A stretch of DNA of 58,725 nucleotides from Peptostreptococcaceae bacterium (GTDB lineage Bacteria > Bacillota > Clostridia > Peptostreptococcales > Peptostreptococcaceae), in contig JAOARY010000059.1 of the NCBI GenBank assembly GCA_025210335.1, positions 1-58,725 on the forward strand, read 5' to 3'. The translations under genes and the position numbers were made by a program. A model generated the notes under the pieces. That model was not told where the DNA came from. It ran no database searches and worked only from the letters and a program-made list of their open reading frames with translations. Numbering within the stretch: the stretch's first letter is position 1; each line of letters starts with the position of its first letter. This document shows, piece after piece, positions 35,577 to 44,181 of this stretch.

Positions 35577-36212
35577 ATGAATATTAAAAGATTTACATTA
35601 GGAAAATTATTAAACAATACATATATAGTAAGTGATCGAAAAACAAATGAATGTATGGTTATAGATCCAACAGTGGATACTTTAGTTTATGTAAATTATA
35701 TAAGAGAAAATGATTTGGATTTAAAATATATAGTATTAACACATAATCACCATGATCATATAGGTGGAGTAAAAATTATTAAAGAACATTTTGCGGATTG
35801 TGATATTTGTATTCATAAAAATGATTATAAGGGTCTATTAGATCCAAAATTAAATTATTCAGAGGATATAAAGATAAAAGCTGATGTAATATTAAAGACA
35901 AATCAATATTTAACATTAGGAAGTCTAAATTTTAAAGTATTAAATACTAAAGGACATACAAAAGGTTCTATTAGTTTATATGAAGAAAATAAAAAAGTGA
36001 TTTTTACTGGAGATGCTTTGTTTATAGACGATATAGGAAGATGGGATTTAGCAAGTGGAAGTAAAAATGATAGTATAGAAACTATGAAGAATATATTTGA
36101 TAAATTAGAAGATGATATAAAGGTATATCCAGGCCACGAAAATATAGGAACTATGAAAGATGTAAGAATACAAAATGAATGGTTTTTAAAAATAATAAAT
36201 GATGAAGTTTAG
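35577..36212 (+). CDS. MBL fold metallo-hydrolase (glyoxalase II-like)
   Basis: A 211-residue metallo-beta-lactamase-fold hydrolase. The metal motif HxHxDH is LTHNHHDHIGG at about residues 56-66, with the further ligands in LNTKGHTKGSISLY and VIFTGDALF. DDIGRWDLASG and YPGHEN complete the YcbL-like glyoxalase II subfamily pattern. It probably hydrolyses a thioester such as an acyl-glutathione analogue, but substrate is not known. GAGGAG precedes the ATG. It has its own promoter. Confidence 0.88.
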   Translation: MNIKRFTLGKLLNNTYIVSDRKTNECMVIDPTVDTLVYVNYIRENDLDLKYIVLTHNHHDHIGGVKIIKEHFADCDICIHKNDYKGLLDPKLNYSEDIKIKADVILKTNQYLTLGSLNFKVLNTKGHTKGSISLYEENKKVIFTGDALFIDDIGRWDLASGSKNDSIETMKNIFDKLEDDIKVYPGHENIGTMKDVRIQNEWFLKIINDEV

Positions 36213-36224
36213 TAATTATTTTTG

Positions 36225-36253
36225 TTGAAATATATATAAATATATAGTATAGT
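36225..36253 (+). promoter_or_regulatory. Promoter of the DEAD-box helicase gene
   Basis: TTGAAA (36225-36230), a 17-base spacer and TATAGT (36248-36253). The predicted start near 36260 puts a hairpin at the very 5' end of the mRNA. Confidence 0.65.
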
Positions 36254-36260
36254 AATAAAG

Positions 36261-36274
36261 CGTGTTTTAACACG
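36261..36274 (+). promoter_or_regulatory. 5'-terminal hairpin beside the helicase ribosome binding site
   Basis: CGTGTT / AACACG forms a short stem with a tiny loop, immediately before AAAGGAGG. Such 5' end hairpins can protect mRNA or control access to the ribosome site. Confidence 0.4.
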
Positions 36275-36290
36275 AAAGGAGGAATATAAA

Positions 36291-37397
36291 TTGAATTTTA
36301 ATAAATTTAATTTAAGTAACAAGGTTGTTAACCATCTTAAGAAAAAAGGGGTTATAACACCAACAGAAGTTCAAGAACAGTCTATACCATTAGCGTTAAA
36401 GGGAAAAGACTTAATAGTACAAGCACAAACAGGAACAGGAAAGACATTTTCTTTTTTAATTCCTTTGATGGAAAAGATAAATACAGATAAAGACGAAATT
36501 CAATCAATAATAATTGCACCTACTAGAGAGTTAGCTCAACAAATCACAGATGAAGCAAAATATCTTTCGGAAGTTTATGATGTTTCAATGGTTAGTATAT
36601 ATGGTGGAAAAGATGTTATATCTCAAATTAAAAAACTAAGAAGAAAGCCACATATGATAATAGGTACTCCAGGTAGAGTTATGGACCATCTTAATAAAGG
36701 AACATTATCTTTAAAGAATATTAAATTCATTGTAGTTGATGAAGCTGATGAGATATTAAGAAGAGGTTTTATGGATGATTTAGAATTTATAATGGAGAAA
36801 GTAAACAAAGGTTATCAAACTATGTTATTTTCTGCAACTATGCCAAAGAGAGTAAAGGCAATAGTAAATAGATTTATGAAAAATCCTACAGAGATAATGA
36901 TATCTAAAGAAAATATAACATTAGAAAATATAAAGCAATACTTTATAGAAGCTAGTCCTAAGGAAAAAACTGAAAAATTAATGGAATGTATAGATAGATT
37001 TAATCCTTATTTATGTATGGTGTTTGCAAGTAGTAAAAAAAGAGCAAATTTAGTACACGAAGCATTATGTATAAATGGGTATGAAGCAGGACTTATACAT
37101 GGAGATTTATCTCAAAATAAAAGACAACAAGTTATGAAGAAATTTAAAGCAGCAAAGATTCAAATATTAGTTGCAACTGACTTGGCAGCTAGAGGAATTG
37201 ATGCTGAAGGTGTTAGTCATGTATTTAATTATGATCTGCCTTTTAATATAGAATATTATATTCATAGAATAGGTAGAACTGGTAGAGCTGGGAATGAAGG
37301 GATTGCAATAAGCTTAGTTTCACAATCAGAAAGACCAGATTTAAAAGCAATAGAAAATGCTATTAGTAAAAAAGTTGAACTTTATAAAATGGATTAA
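36291..37397 (+). CDS. DEAD-box RNA helicase
   Basis: A 368-residue minimal ATP-dependent RNA helicase. Motifs in order: Q motif (TPTEVQEQSIP), I AQTGTGKT, Ia PTRELAQQ, Ib TPGRVMDHL, II VDEADEIL, III SATMPK, IV VFASSKKRA, V ATDLAARGID and VI HRIGRTGRAGN. It has almost no C-terminal extension, unlike CshA, so it is the short CshB/DeaD-like core. Likely roles are mRNA decay, ribosome assembly or cold adaptation. The start is TTG, eight bases after AAGGAGG. Promoter, a leader hairpin and a terminator make it a single-gene unit. Confidence 0.95.
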   Translation: MNFNKFNLSNKVVNHLKKKGVITPTEVQEQSIPLALKGKDLIVQAQTGTGKTFSFLIPLMEKINTDKDEIQSIIIAPTRELAQQITDEAKYLSEVYDVSMVSIYGGKDVISQIKKLRRKPHMIIGTPGRVMDHLNKGTLSLKNIKFIVVDEADEILRRGFMDDLEFIMEKVNKGYQTMLFSATMPKRVKAIVNRFMKNPTEIMISKENITLENIKQYFIEASPKEKTEKLMECIDRFNPYLCMVFASSKKRANLVHEALCINGYEAGLIHGDLSQNKRQQVMKKFKAAKIQILVATDLAARGIDAEGVSHVFNYDLPFNIEYYIHRIGRTGRAGNEGIAISLVSQSERPDLKAIENAISKKVELYKMD

Positions 37398-37400
37398 TAC

Positions 37401-37442
37401 AAGAAGCTTATAGAAATGTTTAATTTTTATAAGCTTTTTTTG
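37401..37442 (+). terminator. Terminator after the helicase gene
   Basis: A 9-bp stem AAGCTTATA (37404-37412) / TATAAGCTT (37428-37436) is followed by a T run. Confidence 0.8.
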
Positions 37443-37477
37443 TAAAGAATTCTTTCAATCTTGTAAATTTTAATAAG

Positions 37478-37505
37478 TTGATTAAAATTTTTAAGATGTT
37501 AAAAT
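37478..37505 (+). promoter_or_regulatory. Promoter of glsA and possibly the motor genes
   Basis: TTGATT (37478-37483), a 16-base spacer and TAAAAT (37500-37505) preceded by TG at 37497-37498. A second TATAAT lies at 37505-37510. Confidence 0.5.
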
Positions 37506-37549
37506 ATAATTAAAGCAAAGCACAAACAAAAGGATTAGGAGTGAATTAT

Positions 37550-38467
37550 TTGGAAAATCTTTTGACTAGAATAATAAATGAAAATAAAAAATACACCAAT
37601 TTAGGAAATGTTGCAGATTATATACCAGAATTAAAAAAAGCAAATAAAGAAGATTTAGGTGTATATATCTATACAACTGACAATGAAGAATACTTTGCAG
37701 GAGATTATAATAAAAAATTTAGTATACAAAGTATTTCAAAAATAGTTACCTTGATGCTTGCACTTATAGAAAATGGTGAAGAATATGTTTTTGAAAAAGT
37801 TGGAGTAGAACCAACAGCAGATTCTTTTAATTCAATAGTAAGTTTAGAAACTAAGAATTTTCATAAACCTTTAAATCCTATGATAAATTCAGGTGCTATA
37901 GCAGTAATATCTATGATAAGTGAAAATAAGGATGAAGAACCGATAGATAGAATATTAAAATTTATAAGAAAGATAACAGATAATCAAGATATAAATATAA
38001 ATGAAAAAATATATTTATCTGAAAAGGAAACTGGTCATAGAAATAGGGCACTTTCATATTTTATGAAAAGTACAAATATTTTAGAAAAAAATGTTGAAGA
38101 GGTTTTAGATACTTACTTCAAAGCATGTTCAATAGAAGTTACATGTAAAGATATAGCAAAAATAGCTTCTGTTCTTGCAAATGGAGGAATACTTCCATGG
38201 AGTAAAGAAAAGATAATACCAAGAAAGGTAACAAGAATAATAAAAACAATAATGGTTACATGTGGAATGTATGATGCATCAGGGGAATTTGCAGTTTCAG
38301 TAGGAGTACCATCAAAAAGTGGTGTAGGTGGGGGTATTCTTTCAAGTGTACCATCAAGAATGGGAATTGGTGTTTATGGACCAGCTCTTGATTCTAAAGG
38401 AAATAGTATTGGAGGCATAAAGGTACTAGAAGAATTGTCTGAAAGATTAGATTTAAGCATATTCTAG
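37550..38467 (+). CDS. glsA: Glutaminase
   Basis: A 305-residue glutaminase of the serine-dependent beta-lactamase-like fold, hydrolysing glutamine to glutamate and ammonia. The Ser-x-x-Lys motif is in FSIQSISKIVTLMLAL, followed by KPLNPMINSGAIAV (substrate Asn), ETGHRNRALSYFM, VTCKDIAKIASVLANGG, MVTCGMYDASGEFA and VPSKSGVGGGI. The start is TTG 37550 after AGGAGTGA; the GTG at 37541 is part of that site. No terminator separates it from the channel gene 40 bases on, so it may be cotranscribed with the motor pair. Confidence 0.96.
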   Translation: MENLLTRIINENKKYTNLGNVADYIPELKKANKEDLGVYIYTTDNEEYFAGDYNKKFSIQSISKIVTLMLALIENGEEYVFEKVGVEPTADSFNSIVSLETKNFHKPLNPMINSGAIAVISMISENKDEEPIDRILKFIRKITDNQDININEKIYLSEKETGHRNRALSYFMKSTNILEKNVEEVLDTYFKACSIEVTCKDIAKIASVLANGGILPWSKEKIIPRKVTRIIKTIMVTCGMYDASGEFAVSVGVPSKSGVGGGILSSVPSRMGIGVYGPALDSKGNSIGGIKVLEELSERLDLSIF

Positions 38468-38507
38468 TATTTATATAAATATATTAAGGTATATAGGAGT
38501 GATGAAT

Positions 38508-39476
38508 TTGAATTTAGAGATTTTAAGTAAATTAAATCCAGTTGCAATAGTTATAATTGGAGTAGTATTAACATTATTGATAGTATCAATAGTAATTAAT
38601 TTAAGAACAAAGTCGAAATATAAGCAAATAATGAATGATTTGGAAAATGAAAGACATAGAGAAAGTGAAAAATTTACATTACCACTTTTAAATAATATTG
38701 TACAAGATTATAAAAATGCAGCAAGAAAAGTTTTTACACAAGTTAATACACAAGTTATAATAGAAAGAAATTTTAATAAGCAATTAAATGGTCTTTATAC
38801 AGCTGAAAGATTTTCAAAATCAGCAGTATCTTTGATGATTATATTAGGTTTACTTGGTACTTTTTATGGACTAACACTTTCTATAGGAAGACTTGTAACA
38901 CTTCTTTCTAGCGGAGATTCAGTTGTAGTTTCTGGTGGTATAGATTCTATTCTTTCAGGACTTATAAATTCAGTTGAAGGTATGTCTGTAGCATTTATAA
39001 CTTCATTATTTGGTATTGCATCATCTGTAATAATGACAATATTTAATATAAGAATAAATATTGAAGAATCAAGAGAAATTCTTATGGTTGAAATTGAAGA
39101 GTATTTAGATAACTACGTGTTATTTAAATTCAAAAGAGATGAATACAAAGAAGAAGAAAGTGATATGAAGATGATGAGAGATTCATTTGATAATTTTAGT
39201 ACTAGTATAGATTCTAATATTAAAAATCTTATGAATATTTTAGATAAAAGACTTGATAATGCATCAAAGAGTATTGAAGCTTCTGCAAAATCTTTAGAAG
39301 ATGTTATAGATTCATTTAAAGATTCAACAGATAAATTCAATGCAAATACTAGTGATTTAATGGAGTTTAACCACCATTTAAAGACAAATATTGAAAGAAT
39401 GAATGTTCATATGTCTGACTTTAGTGATTCAATGAAAAGTAGAATAAAAGAGATTGAAAATACAAAAAATAATTAA
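38508..39476 (+). CDS. MotA/TolQ/ExbB-family proton channel subunit with long cytoplasmic tail
   Basis: A 322-residue channel-forming motor subunit. TM1 is about residues 10-31, TM2 about 103-126 (SLMIILGLLGTFYGLTLSI, with the family Gly-Thr) and TM3 about 154-182 (SVEGMSVAFITSLFGIASSV). This three-helix topology is that of ExbB, TolQ and ZorA. After TM3 come about 140 residues rich in Asp, Ser and Asn with heptad-like runs (SKSIEASAKSLEDVIDSF), reminiscent of the ZorA tail though shorter. The start is TTG 38508 after AGGAGTGA. It is followed 16 bases later by its stator partner. No flagellar, Tol or Zorya genes are adjacent; role unknown. Confidence 0.85.
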   Translation: MNLEILSKLNPVAIVIIGVVLTLLIVSIVINLRTKSKYKQIMNDLENERHRESEKFTLPLLNNIVQDYKNAARKVFTQVNTQVIIERNFNKQLNGLYTAERFSKSAVSLMIILGLLGTFYGLTLSIGRLVTLLSSGDSVVVSGGIDSILSGLINSVEGMSVAFITSLFGIASSVIMTIFNIRINIEESREILMVEIEEYLDNYVLFKFKRDEYKEEESDMKMMRDSFDNFSTSIDSNIKNLMNILDKRLDNASKSIEASAKSLEDVIDSFKDSTDKFNANTSDLMEFNHHLKTNIERMNVHMSDFSDSMKSRIKEIENTKNN

Positions 39477-39492
39477 AAAGGAGATTTTGTAG

Positions 39493-40398
39493 ATGAAAAT
39501 GAGAAAAAGATCCTTTATAAAAAGAGGTAGTGATGATAATTTTTGGCCTGCTTTTACGGATATGATTTCTACAATTGCCTTGATTATATTCTTTTTAATG
39601 CTTATTGCATATGTTCAAAATATAGTTGCAGGAAGAGAAATAATAGCAGTCACAGAAGAAAGAGAACAAGTAGAAAAAAAGCTTAGACTTATGAAAACGG
39701 AGCTTAAAGAAATAGAAGCTGAAGTTAAACAAGGTGAGAAAGCACTTAAATTATCAATGAGAAAAATAGAAGATCAACAAGAAATAATAGCAGAAAGTAA
39801 TGAAGAATTAGGCGATTTAAGAGCAAAACTTAGAGATGTTGCAGTTTTAAGAGTAAATGTTTTGGATAAAGTAAAAAAATCTTTAGAAAAAGAATTAAAA
39901 AAGAGTTCTAATGCAAATAGTATAGTTACGGTTGGAGATAATGGAAATATTATATTATCAGAAGGGCTAGTGTTTGATTACAATTCTTATGAACTTAAAA
40001 AAGAAGGTAAAGAGCTTCTTAACAATCTTTCAAAAGCATTTGAAAATGTATTAAATGATTCTCAAACTAGATCTTATATAGATACAATTAGTATACAAGG
40101 GCATACAGATGATGATGGAAGTCCTTCATATAATAGAGAATTATCATCTAGAAGAGCTAGTACAGTTGTAAATTATTTATTTAGTACAAATTCAAATCTT
40201 CAAAAAGATTATGGAGAGTATTTTGTTGCTAGTGGTTTTTCTGAATTTAGACCAATTTCAAATAATCCAGCTAAAAATAGAAGAATAGAAATAGCAATAA
40301 CATTAAAAGATTCAACAATACAAAATATTATAGATGAGTATTTAGAGGATTCAAAAGATCTTTTTGATGAAGATTCTAATGACGAAGATGAAGATTAA
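39493..40398 (+). CDS. OmpA/MotB-type stator partner with membrane Asp
   Basis: A 301-residue protein with a short basic N-terminus, one transmembrane helix (about 18-44) carrying Asp23 in PAFTDMISTIALIIFFLML, the position of the proton-carrying Asp of MotB/ZorB, then a coiled coil (about 50-130). The C-terminal OmpA peptidoglycan-binding domain has LVFDYNSYELKKEG, ISIQGHTDDDGSPSYN, LSSRRASTVVNYL, VASGFSEFRPI and NRRIEIAI. It ends in an acidic Asp/Glu tail. With the preceding gene it forms a complete ion-driven motor pair. AAAGGAG precedes the ATG and a strong terminator follows. Confidence 0.9.
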   Translation: MKMRKRSFIKRGSDDNFWPAFTDMISTIALIIFFLMLIAYVQNIVAGREIIAVTEEREQVEKKLRLMKTELKEIEAEVKQGEKALKLSMRKIEDQQEIIAESNEELGDLRAKLRDVAVLRVNVLDKVKKSLEKELKKSSNANSIVTVGDNGNIILSEGLVFDYNSYELKKEGKELLNNLSKAFENVLNDSQTRSYIDTISIQGHTDDDGSPSYNRELSSRRASTVVNYLFSTNSNLQKDYGEYFVASGFSEFRPISNNPAKNRRIEIAITLKDSTIQNIIDEYLEDSKDLFDEDSNDEDED

Positions 40399-40402
40399 TA
40401 TT

Positions 40403-40437
40403 AAAAAAAGTGTCAGTATATACTGGCACTTTTTATT
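40403..40437 (+). terminator. Strong terminator after the motor pair
   Basis: A 14-bp stem AAAAAGTGTCAGTA (40405-40418) / TACTGGCACTTTTT (40421-40434) with one G-T pair and a T run within the right arm. Confidence 0.88.
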
Positions 40438-40478
40438 TTAATATATTAAAATAAATAACAGTAAATAAAACTAATATG

Positions 40479-40507
40479 TTCACAATAATAGAAAAATGTA
40501 TTAAAAT
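40479..40507 (+). promoter_or_regulatory. Promoter of the DUF445 gene
   Basis: TTCACA (40479-40484), a 17-base spacer and TAAAAT (40502-40507). This makes the large gene separately expressible from the motor pair. Confidence 0.55.
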
Positions 40508-40556
40508 ATATTTTGTTATCAAATTTAAATTGATTAGGTGAAAGGAGTTACACAAT

Positions 40557-43500
40557 ATGAAATACATAATAGACCTAGTTTTGGGTGGAATGACTGGATA
40601 TATAACTAATAAGATAGCTATAAAAATGCTATTTAAAGAATATATAGGTGTTGGTGGTGTTGTTTTAAAGACAAGAGATGAATTTATAGAGAATTTAAGT
40701 TCTTTGATTGAAAAGGATTTAATAAATCATAAAACTCTTGAAAGAGAGTTAAATAAGGATGAATTTAAAGATATATCTATTGATATATTTAATTCAATAA
40801 AAACAAAAAAATTAGAAGATAATACAAAGATAAAAGATTTAAAAGGTGCAAAAGAGACCTTAAATAATTTAGTAGATTATAGTATGAGTATAAATGAAAA
40901 TTTATCAAATAATATTTATGAAGATGTTATATCAAGTATTGATTTAGAAAATATATTAGACGAAAATATTATAAAGAAATTTGCTTCAAAAATTCATGAT
41001 AATTTAGTTTTGAATTTGGAACACGAAGATGAGTTTAAATCTTTATTTAATTTATTTAAAAAACAAGGATATAAAAATTTAAATGAATTTTTAGGAAAAA
41101 ATATTGTAATAGGTATTAAGGATTCCATTAAAGGAGCAAATTTAAATCTAGGTCAAAAAGAAATTGATTTATTAAAAGAATATTTATTAGTTGAATTTGA
41201 AAAGCAATTTAAAAATAATAATAAATTTTTGGATGATATAAACAAACTCTATATAAAGGATTTTTTAAAAACGGATGAAATAAATATATTAAAAGAGGAT
41301 TTAATAAAATTAATCTTAGAAAATGAAGATCAATTAAAAAATAGTTTTAAAGGATTTTATAAAGAGATATCAAATAGTGAAAAGTATATAAATGAATATA
41401 TATCTATGAATGAAAAGAAATTTGAAAGAAGAGCATTGGATTTAAAAGAGTCTGTAAAGACAAATTCAAATGAATTTATATTAGATATAGAAGAAGATAT
41501 ATTAAATGGACTTAGTGAATCTATAGAATCTAATTTTTCTTCAGATTTTGATTTATTTGGGATAAATGAAAAAATAAAATCAATGGCTAAAGAATTTCTA
41601 ATAGAAAATGAAGATTTTAATATATCAAATATGATAAATGAATTTTTGAATTTTAAAATAGATGAATATGATGAAACCAAAGCTTTTGTAGATTTTATAC
41701 AGTCGAAAAAATTAAAGGATTTAATAAAGCTTATAGAGTGTGAATTTAATATTAATTTGGAAGATAAATTATTTGAGTTTATAAAAAAGAATATAATTAA
41801 ACAAATTCAATTGGGTAGTTTTTTAGAACTAAAATTAAATAAATTCTTGGATATCGATAATATTTTTGAAAATATAATAGTTGATTTTATAAATAAAAAT
41901 ATAAATATAGATTTTGTAGATATTAAAATAAAAGAATTTATACATCTAAAATTGGATTTAATATTAAATAAATCTTTTATAGAAATGGGTGAAGATAAAG
42001 TAAATTCTTTTGAAAAATATATATTTGTAAACACTTTAAAATCCAATAAGGAAAGTTTTTGCAATTTTGCAGTAAATAAATTTTTAAATAGTAAAGTTAA
42101 AATTCAAGATTTATTGAATGCTAAGGAAAATATAAAAAGTGAAATCAGAAATTTTATAAAAACTGAAATAGAAGGAAAAATAAATACTATAAGTGAAAAA
42201 ACTATAAATAATATATTCGATAATCTAAATGATCAGAATATGCAAGAAATATCAAATGCATTTTTAGGAACTTTAAAAGAAGAATTACCAAATATATTAG
42301 AAGGTAAAGTAAAAAAAGTTGTTAAATCAAACATGAAAGATTTAGAAGATGAAAAGTTACAAACAATGTTAGAAGATTTTATGGGAAAAGAATTAAAACC
42401 TATAAATACAATAGGTGCAATATTTGGGGGGATAGTTGGGCTATTACTTTCTAAATATGATATTAATAATATGAATATGTTAAGTTCTTTCTTTGTATAT
42501 TCATTAGTTGGATGGTTTACAAATTTTATAGCACTTAAGATGATATTTAAACCGTATGAAACTGTAAAATTAGGTGGTTTTAGTATTTTTCCGCAAGGGG
42601 TTATATCAAAGCAAAAGCCTAGATTTGCAAAGTCTATGTCCTCTTTTGTATCAAAACAATTGATAAAAGAAGATAAGATTAAAACAGTTTATAATAATAA
42701 TATAGAGTATTATAAGGATTATTTAGATGATTATTTAAAAAGAGATAATTATTTTTATTTAAATAATTATTTTATTTCTAAAAGAGATATACTTGCAGAA
42801 AAGTTCTCAAATAATATAATAAATAATATAAATTTAGTTTCAGATTCTAAAAAACAAGTGGGAATGTTAAATAATATTTCTTTAAATATGTCTAATAATA
42901 TCAATAAAGAAAATTTAAAATTCACTATAAATAGTAAATTGGCAGATATAAATAATATAGAATTAAAAGATTTTAAATTAAAAGATTTGAATTTAAATAG
43001 AGATTTTGATTTTGAAATTAAAAATAATTCTTTTGATAATGTGAACTTAAATCTTAAAGAAATTTTAAAAAGTAAAGAAGTTGAAGAATTTAAAATTTCA
43101 AATTTTGATTTTGAAGATGTATTATTAAATAATATATCACCGATAAGAAAAATAATAGAATTAAAGATAAAGAATTTATTAGAAAGTAACAAGGAACATT
43201 TAAAAGAAAATATTTTAAAAATAATAAAAAATAAAATGGGTATGCTTTATGAACTTTCAGCAGCATTTATAGATATAGAAGATAGTGTGTTAAAAATATT
43301 AAACACTTTCATAGATGAAAAAGTTGATAAAATACTACGTGACAATGAAGATCGATTAGAAAAAACTATATTGAATATAGTAAAGGATAATGAAATATCA
43401 TTAAAAGAATTTGAAGTGGAAATAGATTTAAATGAATATAAAGATAAAATAATAATAGTAAAAGATTTGGTATTTAATAATATTGATATTTATAATTATA

Positions 43501-44138
43501 TTGATGAAGAAAAAGTAAATAATATAAAAGATGATTTGATAGAAGAATTAAAATCGATATCTATTGATGAAGATATAAAAAATATTTTTGTAGAGAAAAT
43601 ATTTAATACTTCATTAGATGAATTTACAAAAGAAATAGATAAAAATGATATACATTCAAAGTTAAAAGAAGTTGGAAATAAATTAAAGGAAGATAATAAT
43701 TATTTAGATATAGTTATAAATAACTTAGATAATCAATTAGAGGTAAAAGAAATCTATACATCAAAAGAAATAGAAGAAATTTATTTAAAACTTGTAAATC
43801 TAATAAAAGAAAATAATAATTTAAGAGTCATATTAAAAAATAATATACAAAGTTTTATAGAAAAAGCTAATGATTTAATAGACGGTGATTTTAAACAAAC
43901 AATAATTTTTGACTTAATAGAATTGTTATTAAATGAAATAGCAAATAATTGGGATAAAATAACAGACAATATTGATTTTGAAAATATAATAGAATCTGAA
44001 ATTAATGAGATGCATCCAAGAGAAATAGAAGAATTATTTAATTCTTTTGCAAAAAAATATTTTAAAAGACTTGAGTTGTATGGTCTTTTTGGTGGATTTT
44101 TAGGTTTGATTTCAGTTATAATAAAAAATTTATTATAA
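40557..44138 (+). CDS. Giant tandem DUF445 membrane protein
   Basis: A 1193-residue protein of the DUF445 family (YheB/YjiN-type), whose function is unknown. Its start GGMTGYITNKIAIKMLFKEY is the family N-terminal signature. A middle segment (about 613-700) first shows NTIGAIFGGIVGLLLSKY, like a family C-terminus, then VGWFTNFIALKMIFKPYE, a second N-terminal signature. The protein ends with LYGLFGGFLGLISVIIKNLL, the family C-terminal membrane helix. I infer two head-to-tail DUF445 units, each larger than the usual 380-450 residues, joined in one chain. The rest is long, charged Lys/Asn/Ile/Glu helix. ATG after AAAGGAG; own promoter. Confidence 0.85.
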   Translation: MKYIIDLVLGGMTGYITNKIAIKMLFKEYIGVGGVVLKTRDEFIENLSSLIEKDLINHKTLERELNKDEFKDISIDIFNSIKTKKLEDNTKIKDLKGAKETLNNLVDYSMSINENLSNNIYEDVISSIDLENILDENIIKKFASKIHDNLVLNLEHEDEFKSLFNLFKKQGYKNLNEFLGKNIVIGIKDSIKGANLNLGQKEIDLLKEYLLVEFEKQFKNNNKFLDDINKLYIKDFLKTDEINILKEDLIKLILENEDQLKNSFKGFYKEISNSEKYINEYISMNEKKFERRALDLKESVKTNSNEFILDIEEDILNGLSESIESNFSSDFDLFGINEKIKSMAKEFLIENEDFNISNMINEFLNFKIDEYDETKAFVDFIQSKKLKDLIKLIECEFNINLEDKLFEFIKKNIIKQIQLGSFLELKLNKFLDIDNIFENIIVDFINKNINIDFVDIKIKEFIHLKLDLILNKSFIEMGEDKVNSFEKYIFVNTLKSNKESFCNFAVNKFLNSKVKIQDLLNAKENIKSEIRNFIKTEIEGKINTISEKTINNIFDNLNDQNMQEISNAFLGTLKEELPNILEGKVKKVVKSNMKDLEDEKLQTMLEDFMGKELKPINTIGAIFGGIVGLLLSKYDINNMNMLSSFFVYSLVGWFTNFIALKMIFKPYETVKLGGFSIFPQGVISKQKPRFAKSMSSFVSKQLIKEDKIKTVYNNNIEYYKDYLDDYLKRDNYFYLNNYFISKRDILAEKFSNNIINNINLVSDSKKQVGMLNNISLNMSNNINKENLKFTINSKLADINNIELKDFKLKDLNLNRDFDFEIKNNSFDNVNLNLKEILKSKEVEEFKISNFDFEDVLLNNISPIRKIIELKIKNLLESNKEHLKENILKIIKNKMGMLYELSAAFIDIEDSVLKILNTFIDEKVDKILRDNEDRLEKTILNIVKDNEISLKEFEVEIDLNEYKDKIIIVKDLVFNNIDIYNYIDEEKVNNIKDDLIEELKSISIDEDIKNIFVEKIFNTSLDEFTKEIDKNDIHSKLKEVGNKLKEDNNYLDIVINNLDNQLEVKEIYTSKEIEEIYLKLVNLIKENNNLRVILKNNIQSFIEKANDLIDGDFKQTIIFDLIELLLNEIANNWDKITDNIDFENIIESEINEMHPREIEELFNSFAKKYFKRLELYGLFGGFLGLISVIIKNLL

Positions 44139-44165
44139 AAAAGTATTTTAAAAATCTAATTAATA

Positions 44166-44174
44166 TGTTATACT
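44166..44174 (+). promoter_or_regulatory. Extended -10 promoter of the T-box/trpP unit
   Basis: TGT precedes TATACT (44169-44174), just upstream of the T-box leader. The -35 region is weak. Confidence 0.55.
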
Positions 44175-44181
44175 ATAAAAA

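Noticed and set aside
42767..43192. 141-codon minus-strand reading frame opposite the DUF445 gene
   Set aside because: Antisense shadow of Lys/Asn/Ile-rich codons; it is all Phe/Leu/Ser/Ile with no start signal.
38508..44138. A complete Zorya defence system
   Set aside because: The motor pair resembles ZorAB in layout, but no ZorC, ZorD or ZorE-like gene is present; DUF445 is not a known Zorya effector.
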